NCBI GenBank assembly: GCA_032622095.1
Contig: CP136067.1
Span: 199,786,052 to 199,850,051, forward strand
Source: Siphonodentalium dalli
Taxonomy: Eukaryota; Mollusca; Scaphopoda; Gadilida; Siphonodentaliidae
Direction of reading: 5' to 3'
Length of the DNA: 64,000 nt
Below, in pieces: positions 31,901 to 41,440 of this stretch (within the stretch, counting starts at the first letter, position 1; each line of letters starts with the position of its first letter). The position numbers and the translations under genes were made by a program. The notes beneath the pieces are model-generated. The model was not told where the DNA came from and made no database searches. It saw only the letters and a program-made list of their open reading frames with translations.

Positions 31901-32424
31901 TTGGGGTTATATAATTATACTTACTCTAACTTCCCTGTTTGTTGGGACCATATGATGGGTTTCAACCTACATGGAGAAAATTACAACTTGGGACGGTATT
32001 ACGATATTTTTATTTCAGACAATATCATTGACGATATCAAAATTAAAACCGGCTATACCCGATATATCGTCATATCGCCCAGCACTAGTATACATGTAAA
32101 CCGTTTTTGGTGTGCATTTTCCCAATTTTGTCATGTTGCTTAAAACTGAATGGTATATAAATAATCTATAGATGCAAGCCTAAAAAGCTGAATTCAACTT
32201 TTGTAGTTGAATTTTCATATTTCCCAGACCTGTTATTGAAAACAGTACATCACTACATGTACATATTTACAAACCTATTTAATTAAAAAATTTAGGGTTA
32301 TGGTCACGATGTACGAATTACCAATAGGATCTAAAACGTATAAGAATATCAAGAAAGTAATTTACATCACCTCATCGCCGATAACAGCAAGTAATTTTCC
32401 TTTGTGAGCCGAATGTCCAGACAT
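19821..32424 (-). CDS. ATP6V1F: V-type proton ATPase subunit F, complete, 4 exons
   Basis: Subunit F belongs to the cytosolic V1 sector of the vacuolar H+-ATPase and is part of the central rotor stalk that couples ATP hydrolysis to proton pumping. On the reverse strand the exons are 32424-32371, 24684-24603, 22536-22454 and 19985-19821, with phases 0, 1, 0 and GT-AG introns. Joined they give 127 residues (human 119). Family blocks are [76 protein letters not shown] and [15 protein letters not shown]. The C-terminus departs from the family after RRAKVCFT: the usual short acidic tail is replaced by MPEKKVPAE, which reads into a MITE. The start ATG sits two bases 3' of an in-frame-free leader and gives a normal-length N-terminus. 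Intron 1 (7.7 kb) contains a hAT element with an internal LINE. Confidence 0.93.
20036..21075. mobile_element. TTAA-flanked MITE, 1040 bp, 47 bp from an ATP6V1F acceptor
   Basis: TTAA lies at 20032-20035 and 21076-21079. Left end AGGGATACCGTACACTAAAT; right end (reverse complement) AGGGGTACTGTACAGTAAAT. Several internal palindromes: about 20170-20260 (AACAACATGGTAATTATAAT), 20285-20380 and 20842-20893. Same family as 15806-16536. Confidence 0.82.
21231..21541 (+). repeat. 32-bp minisatellite, about 10 copies (ATP6V1F intron 3)
   Basis: The unit contains ATCCTGGTTGGATATCAGGT then GTATGTAAATAT. Copies are almost identical; the last one diverges at GGATATCCGG. A single copy of the GATATCAGGTGTATGTAAAT part lies at about 20945, a possible seed. 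Confidence 0.95.
21732..21890. mobile_element. Tc1/mariner-like MITE, one arm only (ATP6V1F intron 3)
   Basis: The left arm from CATTAATGCCCTAAGTAATC to GGAAAGCTCTC is present. The right arm is missing and GGCTTGTTGCCATTCATCGG is duplicated locally. Confidence 0.75.
21891..23430. other. ATP6V1F introns 3 and 2, outside exon 22454-22536
   Basis: 22255-22420 is a copy of the CCAGATAAACAAAAGATGAA repeat. 23130-23200 is a palindrome (GATAAATTTGATTCACAACT and its inverse). Otherwise nothing recognised. Confidence 0.5.
22454..22536 (-). CDS. ATP6V1F: ATP6V1F exon 3
   Basis: The acceptor is ATGTCCACAG; the donor is ACG|GTGAGT. Two bases complete the split codon, then 27 codons: [18 protein letters not shown] and then IAIILINQT. 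It matches the central part of V-ATPase subunit F. Confidence 0.93.
23433..23748. mobile_element. Mutator-like MITE, 316 bp (ATP6V1F intron 2)
   Basis: The left end is GGTTGGCGATTATCGCAATA. The right end as reverse complement is GGTTGGCAATTATCGCAAAT; similarity extends about 35 bp. A perfect 9-bp duplication GATGTTTTA lies at 23424-23432 and 23749-23757. Long TIRs with a 9-bp duplication suggest the Mutator superfamily. Confidence 0.82.
23861..24110 (+). repeat. 33-bp minisatellite, about 7.5 copies (ATP6V1F intron 2)
   Basis: The unit is CAATTTCAACCTTATTTAAA then CTATATATCACAA. Period 33 is divisible by 3 and the unit has no stop in several frames, so it yields spurious ORFs on both strands. 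Confidence 0.95.
24131..24515. mobile_element. TA-flanked MITE with ACCGCGGTA subterminal repeats
   Basis: Ends CCGCTATACTTAAAGTAATT and (reverse complement) CCGCTATTCTCAAAGTAATT next to TA. Inside are repeated TACCGCGGTA/TACCGCTT words. It ends 87 bp downstream of the exon 2 donor of ATP6V1F. Confidence 0.75.
24603..24684 (-). CDS. ATP6V1F: ATP6V1F exon 2
   Basis: The acceptor is TATTTACAG just before 24684; the donor is A|GTGAGC after 24603. Twenty-seven codons plus one base, beginning [17 protein letters not shown]. The final A pairs with AT of exon 3 to make Asn46. Confidence 0.93.
24957..25836 (+). repeat. Interspersed repeat with AAGGTCAAGGTCA blocks (ATP6V1F intron 1)
   Basis: It starts TAGAAGGTGACCCGACTTCG and ends with ACACACACAC and TATATAATAGATT. 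Internally it has several diverged units of about 90-180 bp, each with TTGAAGGTCAAGGTCA and CAAGTTTCATCGAAATC. The periodic units make spurious ORFs on both strands. Confidence 0.72.
25896..26398. mobile_element. piggyBac-like MITE, CCCTTTCAGTGCC termini (ATP6V1F intron 1)
   Basis: CCCTTTCAGTGCCAGGTCCT ... GGCACTGAAAGGG between TTAA at 25892-25895 and 26399-26402. Its hairpin (25942-26035) carries an extra loop segment. The right half matches 13680-13890. Confidence 0.87.
26405..27300. other. ATP6V1F intron 1 segment, no feature recognised
   Basis: Single-copy-looking AT-rich sequence. The 95-codon open frame at 26626-26913 shows no recognisable domain. Confidence 0.5.
27302..28035. mobile_element. 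TA-flanked element with ACCGCGGTA-type subterminal repeats, 734 bp
   Basis: Ends CCGCTATCCTCAAAGTAATA and (reverse complement) CAGCTATACTTAAAGTAATT next to TA. GGTAATACC/ACCGCGATA words cluster near both ends. Same family as 24131-24515. The 84-codon open frame inside is not recognised. Confidence 0.7.
28560..31179 (+). mobile_element. 5'-truncated LINE (jockey/CR1-like group) inserted in the hAT element
   Basis: It contains reverse-transcriptase ORF remnants (28572-30401), an AT-rich 3' UTR and a terminal microsatellite of TCTAA units at 31162-31179, typical of CR1/L2/jockey-like LINE tails. The endonuclease domain is missing, so the copy is 5' truncated. The left boundary is uncertain. Confidence 0.8.
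28572..30401 (+). pseudogene. LINE reverse transcriptase ORF2 with two frameshifts
   Basis: Three overlapping open frames (28572-29351, 29357-29947, 29895-30401) read as one RT protein. Motifs in order: [55 protein letters not shown] (motif A), [21 protein letters not shown] (motif C), then a C-terminal region ending about [10 protein letters not shown]. The first break is in an A-rich run at 29323-29345; the second is near 29930. Catalytic Asp positions are kept, so the copy is fairly young but cannot make a full protein. Confidence 0.9.
32371..32424 (-). CDS. ATP6V1F: ATP6V1F exon 1
   Basis: ATG is the complement of 32422-32424. Eighteen codons read [18 protein letters not shown]. The donor is GAG|GTGATG (complement of 32370-32365). 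This exon is too short to stand out as an open frame; it was identified from the conserved AVIGDE motif that must precede exon 2. Confidence 0.92.
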
Positions 32425-32445
32425 CTTATTAATCTTAAATCAATG

Positions 32446-32453
32446 TCATGTGA
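32446..32453. promoter_or_regulatory. M-box/CLEAR-like E-box TCATGTGA upstream of ATP6V1F
   Basis: TCATGTGA lies 22 bp upstream of the ATP6V1F start codon. TCAYGTGA is the core bound by MITF/TFEB-family bHLH factors, which regulate V-ATPase genes in vertebrates. A single 8-mer; function is inference. Confidence 0.35.
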
Positions 32454-33239
32454 TGAGAAAATAAGTTATTTCCGGGTTACGTTCGATCGCTTTGTTTGGA
32501 GCAAAATATATTTTTAAACTGACATATTTCATGAATAATATTATAAATCCGTATAGCCAATTGATTAATTGATATTTATTTATATCTTTTTATTGGTTAT
32601 CTAAATTAAACAAACACAATTGATATGTTTTCTAAACAAATTGGAATCCCCCGTGCATGAACGGAGCTAATCAATCAAGTACATTCAGTTCCGGTTTCGT
32701 GTGACATTTTGTGTCGCTGTGGTGCTAATTGTTTGGAATCTACAGGTATATGTTACTTGTCACGCAAGTCATAATATATAGGTTCTTCATTTCTTTCGAT
32801 AAACTAAGTTCTTGATCTGATCCATTATTAGGCTAGTAATAGTTCTAGTATTAATACTATTATCCTGCGGACTAAGACATTTACTGATTTAGAACAGTTA
32901 GTGACAACACGTCAATCAACAAGTCACTGTTTTTCTTTCTTCCTAGTTGGTACGTCTTGAAATAGGTTCCTGCGAACCTTAGATTTTAAGTCAAACCGAA
33001 TCAGCATTTTGGTTTCGAATCAAACCGAATCTCCATGTTGGCACACATCCAAAATGAAATGAGCTACATGTATATAGTTTGTATTGTCACCTACATGTAC
33101 CATAGACGTACATGTATAGCCCGATTGATGTGATTTACGCGCATCTGACATTATGCCAATTAACGATGTTTTAATTAAGACCTGTTCAAGGTACAGGACG
33201 TTTCGTGCGGTGGTAGTTCGTACCTGGAAGTTTCGTACC
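32454..33239. other. Upstream flank of ATP6V1F
   Basis: Contains the 5' flank and the start of a GTTTCGTACC-rich repeat (33195-33240), into which the 33248-34127 hAT element inserted; the repeat continues at 34136-34215. Confidence 0.5.
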
Positions 33240-33247
33240 ATCTGGTC

Positions 33248-34127
33248 TAGTGTTGAAACAACTAGTGAATTTCAAAGTCGACTAGTCGAGGCCCAAAAGT
33301 CGCGTTGCGTCGACTAGTCGGTACCCGATATCAAAACTTTCAAACATAACATGGTACGGAAAATTCATTGTACGGTCTATTGCGTAGCGCATTTCCCTGC
33401 ACAGACACCAATTTATTTGGGAAATAATACAGTAAACATCTTGATATTTATCCAACACACTGAATGTAATTATATAATTAGACCTGTGGTGGATAATGAT
33501 TAGTAACACGATCATTTATACAGGTTTTAAATTTAATATCAGCGTTCGAGATTTCGTTTAGTCACGTGATCACCAATAAACCGGTGCCTAGCGGTGTCAC
33601 TATAAAATGTTAATGTTCCGACTAAATACGCCCTATAGTATAGGCTACGTTGTAGAATACGATAGCCAGTTCTTAATGTCAGTATCATTTATATACGGTA
33701 GCACCAATGACATCACCTTAAGCGACCTTCACACAGCGTCGCATCATAACCCGACGGTGCGAGATCAATTGAAATATACACAGTGTCTAGATAAAAGCGG
33801 TCTCCGACAAACGATAAAGCCGCGTAAATCATTGCCATCATGTCGCAGTGATGTCTTTGTCCTCAAACGACGAGTGAGATGTTGTGTTGTCAATTTGATT
33901 CTTTCAATTAATAGTCGGGTCACTGTGTGTGTCTATACTAGTAACACTGTCAATTCAGGGTGCCACCAAACGTTATACTTACCGTAACTTACGCGCAGTT
34001 AACACCGTTTATGCCGGAATCAATCTTGAAAACGTTATATATGTAACTAATACACTATGTTCCGACTAGTCGACGTTCTGACATTTCAGCGTCGACTACA
34101 GCTAGTCGATTAATCATTTCAACCCTA
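33248..34127. mobile_element. Non-autonomous hAT element upstream of ATP6V1F
   Basis: The left end is TAGTGTTGAAACAACTAGT. The right end as reverse complement is TAGGGTTGAAATGATTAATC. Subterminal GTCGACTAGTCG motifs occur at both ends. A perfect 8-bp target duplication ATCTGGTC lies at 33240-33247 and 34128-34135. The 126-codon open frame inside matches no transposase I know. Confidence 0.88.
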
Positions 34128-35213
34128 ATCTGGTCGTTTCCTACCATATTTTTTGGTAGTTTCGTACCTGATTGTTGGGTCATTTCTTAGATGTAGGAAA
34201 TCAATTGGTCGTTTCCTACTGTTATGCCCAAAGTAAATGGCCCATCTAACTGAAGTGGCACTCCAGTTTAAATGCGTTCTGTTTTAACCTAACTGCGGTT
34301 ATAAGATGCGTTTAAAACGCAAGAGAACCGAATAAATTGTGCGGTTAAAACGGATACGTCGCGGTTAAACCGGTATATGTCGCTCTTAATGGAACAGATG
34401 CCATATGGCGTGTCATGTTTTAGTTGCCATGCTTGTTAGACAAGTTAGCCCAAATAACATGCCAGTGTACTTTTCAATATCAATATTTTTTGTTGTGGAT
34501 CTTATATTTATTTTGGATAAATAGAACAGACATTCATATACCAATATTTTATGTTTTGGGTAAACGGAAGATTGTGATGTATGGTGTGAAAAAACAAAAG
34601 TGTTTTTGTGTGTTTTATTTATTTTTGGATTTATTTTTATTTTTATGTTGTATACTTTATAGTAGCCTTTTGGTGAAAATAACAGTTGGGCTAACCCCGA
34701 CTGGTAATCGGAATCCTTACGGTCCATTTTCGACTTTAACCATCGATAAAATAAATATTTATATAATTATATATAAATATAATTATTCGACAATTTAGCT
34801 GACGAGTGCCGGTCACTTTCAATGTAAGGAAAACGCGTTTAAAACGGAAAAAACCCAAAACGGAAAAAACGCATTCAAACGGATCAAATGGCCACTGAAT
34901 TTCAAACGGATTCGAGTGGATAATTATATAATTATATAAAGTGTGGGTTAGAGTCCTACACATGCATCATAAATGTAAAGTGAGAGAAACAATACATAGT
35001 CACAAAATGCGTTCAAACGGAACAACCGCACTCTTCAAAAATCGGGCATTATTCGGATATCGGAAACCGTTATTTAAGTTTTCCGATCTTGCATTAGTTG
35101 CTATATAATCATAATTATTTAAACTACATACATGACACACCAGCTAGATTCGCGAATTGCGTATGTACTATTACTAGTATTAAATTCAGCACTCTACTTT
35201 GCTTCAAACATAA

Positions 35214-37318
35214 GGCCTAAACAAATAATACCTTTGTTTCCGCTAACGAGCTAAAAAAAATTAGGGTAGGTAGGTAGGCTTAACTTCTTCTTTTTTGTTA
35301 ACTTTTTTTTTTCAGTATCTTTAAAAATAACTGTATAATACTTGTCAATAACCCAAACTATGCACTTCTTAGCCCCAATCAGGTTAACCCAGATGACAGA
35401 GGAACTAGAAACTCCAATTCAATCTTACATATGCTTTAATATTTACATATACACTAGTCTATATACTAAGATAGTCTTTGATAATCCTAATATTTCCTAT
35501 ATGGTCTGGCGACAACTGGAGTCAGTCCAGCACCACTGCACTGTTCACATATTGGAGTGACCGTCTTGTACCGATCTCTTAATGATGGCTTCACAACACC
35601 ACCTTCTCCGCATTCAGTGAAGGATCTAGGTATTTTTTGGGGACACCTGTTTTTGGGCAATGATATGCCGAAGGCATAACCTGAGGGCCTGATCGGAGGA
35701 ATGTTTGGGAAGGGTGACCCCCTGATGATGGTGGGGGTTCTTCCTCTGGAAATTTTTTTGAAAATCCATTGCATTTAGATCTAATCTAAGGCTCTTTGAG
35801 TCAGTATTTTGAATTTTACAGAGAGGTCAATTTTATCAAGTTTCTCAAGCATAACTTTGGAACTTTTTATATATGTATGGATTGGAAATGCTTATAAGTT
35901 ATTGTCAGATATATTTTGGTTCTATGGATTATGCTTATCGGAAGCCTTATCCTGCTTGAAATTAGACTTGCCATCATCACTCTAATTCATAAATAGGCTA
36001 TTTTATAAAATTCAAGTGAGACACATACCGTACATAATGTACTACATGTACATGTAATACAGAAATCCTACATGTTCATGTAGTACAGAAACAATGTACA
36101 TGTATTAAGATAGTAATGACTATATATGGTACTAATCTCTATGTTAATTTTTCATTTGGTATTATGAGATCCCACTTGATAACCAGGTTGATTTGATCAA
36201 ATTGTTAATGTTCCTGTGCTGTAATTGATTGAAATACTGAAGTCTGAACGCTGAATGATAACATACCGTACCTGAACTCAAATTATTTGAAGTTTTCACA
36301 GATGAAAGCTAGATAAAGCCAAACATACTTTACAGTATGATTCCAACTGTTAAACTTAAATCTTTTTGTAAACTTAAATTTCTTATGTCAATATATATAA
36401 ATACTAGAAGGTGATCCGACTTCGTCCGGGCTTTGACCTTGAATTGACCATTTTGAAGGTCAAGGTCAGGTGGGGTCAAACACCAACACCCAAAAATGGT
36501 GGAAATGGGCCCAGCGGATACCGGGAAATGGGCCCAGCGGATACTGAGATACCCTATGCATCAAATTTCGTCCGTAAAAATCCGCCAGTTTAACCCGATT
36601 TGATTTCCACTCAAGTATATAAACGCGCCTCATATACACACGCTCATTAATTATCAAGTTTCAACGTAAAGATAAATTACCATCGGTGCCCGAGATATCG
36701 CCAAGACGTCTGAAACAGTCAAATGCATCGGCCGGTTAAGCGTTAACGTGATCTAACGTTATGACCTCTAACGACGTCATAGAAGTTACGCATTGTTTTT
36801 ATCCTGATGGAAGATAGTACCACTTCTTCTTGATAATTGAGGCAGATAACTAAAACGGATACATACGCATTAAATATCGTTGGAAAGAGGAAACACGAAA
36901 GATTCTCACAGTGTCATTATTATGACTGGCATTTTATTATTCGCGCTGTTTCGAATCGATTTGTAAGCACCGAACTCAAATGAAAGTCCCGTAACACAGT
37001 GTAAAAACAGATTTGACCTCGGCACGTGAAAAGTTGACATTGGATCTGAAAATCAATAGGCCTATGCCACTTCCTGGCCGAAAATACCCCCACATACCAA
37101 GTTTCATCGAAATCGGATCGACCGTTTTCGAGTCCATCGCGATCACAGACACACCACACACACACACACAGATCTTCCAAAATATATAATAGATATAAAT
37201 GTTTTGCATCTTGTTATGATATGAATTTGGACCTAAATGGCAATAAAAAGTTTAGGGTCGGCGGTTTAAAATAGGGTCGGTCGGGTTAGCGGAAACAAAC
37301 GTATTTTTTGTTTAGGCC
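35214..37318. mobile_element. PIF/Harbinger-like non-autonomous element
   Basis: The left end is GGCCTAAACAAATAATACCT. The right end as reverse complement is GGCCTAAACAAAAAATACGT, continuing into TTTGTTTCCGCTAAC on both sides. A 3-bp TAA duplication lies at 35211-35213 and 37319-37321. TIRs beginning GGCC with a TWA duplication are typical of PIF/Harbinger. No coding sequence; it contains the 36405-37196 repeat. Confidence 0.78.
36405..37196 (+). repeat. Interspersed repeat with AAGGTCAAGGTCA blocks
   Basis: It starts TAGAAGGTGATCCGACTTCG and ends with a CA-rich tract and TATATAATAGAT. It shares its ends and internal AAGTTTCATCGAAATCGG with the copy at 24957-25836. Class unknown. Confidence 0.7.
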
Positions 37319-37859
37319 TAAGCATGTATTTTTTCACAAGCCGAACAATGGACGTATACGTCAAAATTATACAGTTTTCAACAAGTCGGGATTAAAACAT
37401 AAAATATATCGTGTTGAGTACCGATGGTGATAACAAAAACATACAATCAACTCCTGGTCGATTATGAAGTTACCACTTTGCCGTGATCGCTAAAACACAA
37501 AACGATAACATACACTGGTAGATGCATGGGTAGTACCCCTCTCTTTCCCATTAAATATTCAAATACCGGAAGGTTAACGTTTACTTGCGGTGTAACCGTA
37601 GTTAAGGGTTATTAACTGCGGTTTCCTAACCGCATGTAACTGCGATGCCACCGCAGTTACGGAAAATAACTGCGGTGCGGTTACGGTTTAACCGCAGTTG
37701 TAAACGGATTATAACTGCAGTTAATGGGTCATTTACTTAGGGCATAACAGTACCATGTCTTTTACCATGTTGGAATATGGAAATATTAACAGTATTTTAT
37801 ATATATGGGAATGTAGCAACTAGCTAGAATCGACTGCTATTTTCTCGAAAATAAGAACT

Positions 37860-38045
37860 TACAAGTTTATAGTATAATATTCATGTTTTGGAATGCGGTG
37901 AAAGATCTTATGAGATGTGCTTACAACAAGTGTGAATACTAATCACGCTGACAATATTATTCATGTTATGGAATGCGGTGAAAGATCTTATGTCATGAGA
38001 TGTGTTTACAATGAGTGTTATAAATACTGATCACGCTGATAACAT
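37860..38045 (+). repeat. Tandem duplication of about 85 bp
   Basis: ATTCATGTTTTGGAATGCGG ... ACTAATCACGCTGACAATA at 37879-37955 is repeated at 37959-38042 with small indels. Confidence 0.8.
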
Positions 38046-39370
38046 AGTTGCTTAACAACCGCTAACAGTTTGATTTTTCAAGAATGGCATCTGTATAAAC
38101 AAGAGGTGAGGTCTTAATAATTACCACTAAAAACCACCTGCCTTCTTGATCACACCTCGTGGGGAATTCGTGAGTTTTTTGTTTAATCATATAAGTGATG
38201 CGAGAACCCCCATCATTTCATCATGCGGTGAAGGAGAAGATCACTCGATCTTTTTGACCATCCCGGGCACTTCGTGCCCAACTACTCACTCATTTATCAT
38301 TCATCTCACAATCATGTGTTATTTTCTCTCCGATGTTAATTGTATACAGTGTTCAAGAGAGGCTTGTCCGCGTCAACACGGTCTTCAATGCGAAGGTTAG
38401 TGCTAGTATATATTACGACAGTAAAGCAGATGGCAGAAGAATGAGCAATCGCAAACTTCGACATAGACATGACAACTCCACCTCCAACTCAAATAGACCA
38501 TTCAACCTTCTACATTGAAGAAACATTCAACCGGCCACATGACCAGATGAATCGTCAATACTGCTTCCTGAGCCACAACTGATGGAAAACAATGATTCAA
38601 CATTCAAAAAGAGGCAAGCCCAAGCTAGTATCCAGCGACGGATTCAGCTTCACAGTAAAGCAACAGACCATCGAGGTGACGCAATGATGGTGTTAATTCC
38701 GATCGACAAAAGACTGCAGCCTGCCAGAGTCATTATTTGTTGGGAGAATCTGGATTCAGAATCCTAAACCGATTACGGGGTGGGCTAAATCGAGATTACA
38801 CTGATTCTACATGTAGGTCAGATTTTGAAATCCACATGGTCTCCGATACTATGTTTAATGTTTTCCCAGCGTCAAACATGACTCATGTATTTGACACAAG
38901 TACCTTTTGTATCTTATATTTATAATGTTCAATTTGTTGTGAAAGTCATGCTTTTCTTCTATGTGTACATGTATATACATGGCACCTAATTAGCTGCCAA
39001 TCCGACTTAATCGCATATTTTTTTCAAGTTAAAGTGTGTTTATTGATGAGGGCAAGCATTTCTAACAGCTCGAGATCTCCTGAATCAAAGATGTTGTGGA
39101 GAACACACGAAACTTGTCAGTTGTACAGGGACGTGGCGACAGGTGGTGGTTTGGGTGTCTCGACCCCCCCCCCCTCCCCAACTTTGGTACAATTTTCTTA
39201 GCTGTACAGTCATTCATAAGTGAGGCAAATCAGGATTCTTTTGACTAACTGCTCCAAATAATGATACGTACAAGCCAGCAAACGCAACAAACAAACCCAA
39301 TTTTAAACAAATACATACATGTATACAAACTTATGACTAACTCGGGGAGGGGGTGACAGGTGATCTGTAT
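38046..39370. other. Intergenic, no confident gene
   Basis: Moderately less AT-rich; short open frames at 38146-38767 without recognisable domains. A C-rich stretch lies at about 39160-39180. Confidence 0.45.
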
Positions 39371-39373
39371 ATA

Positions 39374-39612
39374 CTGTATGCTCTAAATAATCGACCCCTT
39401 AACCACAGCAGAATTATGGGTAATTTTTCAGGATTTAGTCGGAAATATGGCTTGTTGCCATTCATCGGAAAGCTCTGCTTGTTGCCATTCATCGGAAAGC
39501 TCTCACTGAGAGCTTTCCGATGAATGGCAACAAGCCATATTTCCAACTAAATCCTGAAAAATTACCCATAATTCTGCTGTGGTTAAGGGGTCGATTATTT
39601 AGGGCATTACTG
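39374..39612. mobile_element. Tc1/mariner-like palindromic MITE
   Basis: Left arm from about 39374 (CTGTATGCTCTAAATAATCG), right arm ending AGGGCATTACTG before TA. A GCTTGTTGCCATTCATCGGA segment is doubled in the left arm. Confidence 0.82.
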
Positions 39613-39957
39613 TATGTTCAACTTGTTTTTGGTAGTCATGTTGCTTTGCCGTTACTAATTATTTATTTTTCAGTGTAATACATATGGGAGAGGAGTACCC
39701 TTAAGTGAGTCAGCACTTGTCCTCCAATCCCATTGTCTATAAACAAATGTACATGTATGTGTTACATATCATGTGTTATCTAAATTTGACAAATAAATAT
39801 GTTTAATCTAAAACTTTGGTACATTTCCAGCAGTTGGAAATTTCATGCCTGAATCAACATTAGTTGGACATTAATTTGACACCATATATAGGTTGGAATT
39901 ATTCTCAGGGGTGCAAATGGAATTCTGCGAACCTGTGAGTTTGATGTTTTGTTTCAG

Positions 39958-40026
39958 TTTGTGCAGTTGGCCGGATATTTGATGGAGCACTCCCATGGGA
40001 AACCTCTAGCCACGTCCCTAGAACTT
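39958..40026 (+). other. Possible isolated coding exon, gene unknown
   Basis: A good polypyrimidine tract and CAG at 39955-39957 precede 23 open codons reading FVQLAGYLMEHSHGKPLATS then LEL, followed by GTATGTGT. It looks protein-like but I do not recognise the family and see no partner exon nearby. Confidence 0.25.
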
Positions 40027-40267
40027 GTATGTGTGGGTACTTAATCAATAACTTGACTGACATTTTCACTATAAAGTGCTGAGATCCTAAAATAAGCTTT
40101 ACATTTGTGTTTGTGCGATTGGGAGATGCAGTTCACGTGCGATCACAAGACCACAACATTCGCTTCATGGGCAAAGCTTTATTTTCCAACTAATGCACAG
40201 CATGTTGGCCACAAAATGCCAGTTTCTGCACTATACAGAGACTATTTTGCAAAATGACTGCATTTAA

Positions 40268-40645
40268 CCCTTTACCCAACAAACCGGCCAAACCGGCCAA
40301 ATAAAGCTTCAACAACCTAAAATATCTTGGGTCTGTCTCAATAAAACCATACAAATATGGATATCATTGGAACCGGCTCATTGACCACATTGTGATGGTT
40401 ATAGTTATGCCCTGTGCCAATGCATTCTCTTATATATGCGAGTCGACCATAGGTTGCCTCGCATATATAAGAGAATGCATTGGCCTAAAAAAAAACTTTT
40501 TTTAACACTTTTTACCATTTTTTCTTACATTCTTTAACAATTTTATAATTTTTAATGTGTTAAGCCAATGCATTCTCTTATATATGCGAGGCGACCTATA
40601 TATAAGAGAATGCATTGGCACAGGGCCCTTCTGTTGGGTAAAGGG
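40268..40645. mobile_element. piggyBac-like double-hairpin MITE
   Basis: CCCTTTACCCAACAAACCGG ... TGTTGGGTAAAGGG between TTAA at 40264-40267 and 40646-40649. Hairpins at about 40413-40485 and 40563-40625; the second has lost part of its loop. Confidence 0.87.
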
Positions 40646-40649
40646 TTAA

Positions 40650-41440
40650 CGAAACAAAACATTTAAAATTTGAAATTGCTATAAGACTAGATAGTACATA
40701 CGCAGTCCCGGGTGCTGGTTCCGCCGATAAAAGAGTGTTTTTGACCAAATTCCAGGCTCCTGTGATCTGGTAATACATCGATATCATATAATCCTACTAT
40801 TTCTTGAATAAGAAGGAACATATAATAACGAACAAAGCAGAAGACATATACATGCAGGTTCATGTGAATTCGGTCAATGGTGATGTATCCGCCGAATTTG
40901 AAATCGACATGCGTTCAGGCGGTATTTTATGGATGGAATTATGAAATGAACATGATGAAAGTGACAATGAAATTTACAATGATATGCTTCAAGTTCACCG
41001 TCAACCGAAGTGCTCCCCCTGGCAGCGTTACTATCAATAACATTATTATTTGGCTAATTTCAGTAATATTCTCCCCGTTTACACTCGATATTAAACACAA
41101 ATTAAAAATTCTTTGATATAGATCGTTTATATTCTGCAATAAATTGTACACAAGGGACAGATTCTTATGTTTTATTGTGTTTTGAAACTCCGAGGTGGCG
41201 AAATCTCGGTTTGTTTACATTATGAACGTTTGAGTCCGTAATCGGAATCAGAATCTGAATCCAGATTACGACGAAATAACGATTGATTGCAATTACGGTC
41301 TGTTCGTTTACTGATTATGGTCTGTTCGTTGACCGAACCACGTCTGATCTGATTGAGTTCCTTTAATACTTGGTATGGATTATTACCAGGAGCCATAGTT
41401 TACAATTTGTTCATATTGTCATGGTTGATTGAATTATAGG
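40650..41440. other. Upstream region of the TMUB-like gene, no feature recognised
   Basis: AT-rich, with short open frames on both strands that look like shadows of each other. A 5' non-coding TMUB exon may lie here or further upstream but I cannot place it. Confidence 0.45.

Larger units (their letters stand above)
28349..32087. mobile_element. hAT-type element with nested LINE, in ATP6V1F intron 1
   Basis: The left terminus is TAGGGCTGGGCGATAT. The right terminus, as reverse complement, is TAGTGCTGGGCGATAT (one mismatch in 16). The flanks carry a perfect 8-bp target duplication GTATACAT at 28341-28348 and 32088-32095, fitting the hAT nTnnnnAn preference. Length is 3739 bp. No hAT transposase is visible, so it is non-autonomous. 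A LINE copy fills much of it. Confidence 0.88.
34219..37750. mobile_element. TA-flanked element with subterminal repeats, containing nested insertions
   Basis: Termini CTGTTATGCCCAAAGTAAAT and (reverse complement of the right end) CTGTTATGCCCTAAGTAAAT, both next to TA (34217-34218; 37751-37752). Multiple AACTGCGGTTA-like motifs lie just inside both ends. The middle is occupied by a Harbinger-like element. Termini resemble those at 24131-24515 and 27302-28035. Confidence 0.7.

Noticed and set aside
33607-33987. 126-codon open frame
   Set aside because: It lies inside the 33248-34127 hAT element and resembles no transposase or other family I know.
38146-38925. Cluster of short open frames suggestive of an exon (TGCGAAG|GTTAGT)
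   Set aside because: No homology recognised and no consistent frame or acceptor; could at most be a non-coding exon.
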